6,192 bases of DNA from Candidatus Benthicola azotiphorus (GTDB taxonomy: Bacteria > Gemmatimonadota > Gemmatimonadetes > Palauibacterales > Palauibacteraceae), in assembly GCA_947581745.1 (NCBI GenBank), contig CANPVW010000163.1, positions 1-6,192 on the forward strand. Direction: 5' to 3'. Positions 5,224 to 6,192 of the stretch are shown piece by piece. The notes under the pieces are model-generated. The model saw nothing but the letters and a program-made list of their open reading frames with translations. It was not told the origin of the DNA and did not search any database. Made by a program: the position numbers and the translations under genes. The number at the start of each line of letters is the position of its first letter. The first letter of the stretch is position 1.

Positions 5224-6192
5224 ATGACCGGCCTGTTGGCGCTCGTGGCCGGCGTCGGGTTGGCGCTGCAGCAGGTTCCGCAGGGCTCCGTGCGCGGGCA
5301 GGTCAGGGCGGCGGACGGGGAGCAGCCGCTGGCCGGCGCGGTGGTCCGAATCGTGGACCTGGACCGGCTCGCGGTTACCGATGAGCAGGGCCATTACCTC
5401 CTGAACGGAGTGCCTTCCGGCGAACGCCGCATCCGCGCGTCCATCATCGGCTATTCATCCCTGGAGATCGTCCTGAGCGTCCCCGAGGACGGGCACCTCG
5501 CAGTCGACTTCATCCTCACGTTGCAGCCGGTCGAGATGCCGCCCGTGGCGGCGGAAGGAGCGGCGGACGGGAACCGCGATCCACCGGCCCTCACCGCCGA
5601 TCTCCTTCCGGCGACTGGAACCGCCGTGGTCCGTGTCCTGGACGCCTCGCCCGGCGTGTCGGAGACCGGCATCGCGGCGACCGCGATGGTCCTGCTCGCT
5701 TCCAGCCCGCCGTCGCCGGACAACATCCTGTTCGTGCGCGGGTCCGGAACCGCGCTCGATCTCGTTCTGCTGGACGGTGCACCTGTGCACTCGCCGCTGC
5801 AGCTCGGTGGCCTGCTCGAGCCCGGCCTGCCCTCGACCGTCGCGGGCGCCACCCGGTGGCAGGGGGGCGCGCCCGCGCGCTTCGACGGTGGACTGTCGGA
5901 GGTCCTCACGCTGGAGAGCGCCGGCAGCCCGGAAGGGCCGCCGACGGCAGCGGCGTTCGTGGACCTGGTTTCCGCCGGGGCGACGTTCCGCACGGGAGGG
6001 GGACCGGTGCGCGGCTCGTTCTCGGCTCGCAGCCTGCACGGGGGGGGAACGGGGCCGTTCGTGGACGGTGCCTTCCCGCAGCGCTACGCCGACGTGCTGG
6101 GTCGACTGGACATCGGCGTCTCCCCTTCCGACACACTCTCCGTGAGCGGTTTCTGGAACCGGGAGAGCGTGGCGCTCCCCGAGACCCGTCGA
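5224..6192 (+). CDS. TonB-dependent-receptor-like protein with CarboxypepD_reg-like domain (5' part)
   Basis: The gene runs off the right edge; 323 residues are visible. A short hydrophobic N-terminus (about 3-15, LLALVAGVGLALQ) is a weak signal peptide without a basic residue. A TTG at 5212 would add an Arg, but GAGGGGTGAG directly before ATG 5224 favours the ATG. Residues 22-103 form a carboxypeptidase-regulatory-like beta-sandwich: SVRGQVRAADGEQPLAGAVV, VTDEQGHYLLNGVPSGERRI and IGYSSLEIVLSV. Residues ~124-232 are plug-like: NILFVRGS (167-174), LDLVLLDGAPVHSPLQLGGL (178-197), and GGAPARFDGGLSEVLTLES (214-232), which parallels the plug ending G-x-PARYGGRLSSVL of Bacteroidota-type receptors. 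From ~240 onward, beta strands such as AAAFVDLVSAGATF and LDIGVSPSDTLSVSGFW look like the start of the barrel. It likely takes up or senses a ligand at the outer membrane. As the third gene of the sigma/anti-sigma operon it may be a target or signal partner. A G8 tract lies at 6040-6047. Confidence 0.88.
   Translation, partial: MTGLLALVAGVGLALQQVPQGSVRGQVRAADGEQPLAGAVVRIVDLDRLAVTDEQGHYLLNGVPSGERRIRASIIGYSSLEIVLSVPEDGHLAVDFILTLQPVEMPPVAAEGAADGNRDPPALTADLLPATGTAVVRVLDASPGVSETGIAATAMVLLASSPPSPDNILFVRGSGTALDLVLLDGAPVHSPLQLGGLLEPGLPSTVAGATRWQGGAPARFDGGLSEVLTLESAGSPEGPPTAAAFVDLVSAGATFRTGGGPVRGSFSARSLHGGGTGPFVDGAFPQRYADVLGRLDIGVSPSDTLSVSGFWNRESVALPETRR

Noticed and set aside
4375..5394. A 339-residue open frame on the minus strand across the sigma/anti-sigma/receptor region
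   Set aside because: It is antisense to three well-supported genes, and its product is Arg/Pro/Gly/His-rich low-complexity sequence with no domain. Long antisense open frames are expected in high-GC DNA.
5633..6145. A plus-strand open frame overlapping the receptor gene
   Set aside because: It is an out-of-frame shadow; the receptor frame carries the plug motifs and continues to the window edge without a stop.

Overview
The window is a high-GC bacterial chromosomal segment with strongly GC-biased third codon positions. The organism has an outer membrane: the last gene is a TonB-dependent-receptor-like protein with an N-terminal carboxypeptidase-regulatory-like domain, and the first partial gene ends like a beta-barrel strand. 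High GC, a CarboxypepD_reg/plug receptor, an orphan TadG-like protein and an ECF sigma/anti-sigma pair together would suit Gemmatimonadota or a neighbouring phylum. That assignment is inference from gene style, not from a marker gene. No rRNA, tRNA, CRISPR array, insertion sequence or integrase was seen.

Layout, all on the + strand: (1) the last 37 codons of an unidentified, perhaps beta-barrel, protein (to 113); (2) a GT4/GT-B glycosyltransferase with a four-cysteine cluster (356-1729); (3) a single-domain universal stress protein lacking the usual ATP-binding glycine motif (1800-2213); (4) a 319-base, locally AT-richer non-coding gap with several small inverted repeats (2214-2532); (5) an orphan TadG-like single-pass membrane protein (2533-3708), closed by a convincing intrinsic terminator (3751-3792); (6) a leader with two adjacent hairpins (3845-3880); (7) an apparent three-gene operon: ECF sigma factor (3918-4424), overlapping zinc-finger anti-sigma factor (4408-5196), and 27 bases later a TonB-dependent-receptor-like gene (5224 to beyond the window end).

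The first half looks like separate monocistronic accessory genes (surface glycan synthesis, stress response, envelope protein). The second half is a coherent unit. The anti-sigma factor has a cytoplasmic Cys/His finger to hold the sigma factor, one membrane segment, and a beta-rich periplasmic domain that could sense a signal. The receptor would sit in the outer membrane. This parallels Fec-type cell-surface signalling, but the receptor begins with a carboxypeptidase-regulatory-like domain instead of the STN signalling domain. This module is the most interesting element in the window, although its parts belong to known families. I do not see an entirely new kind of system.
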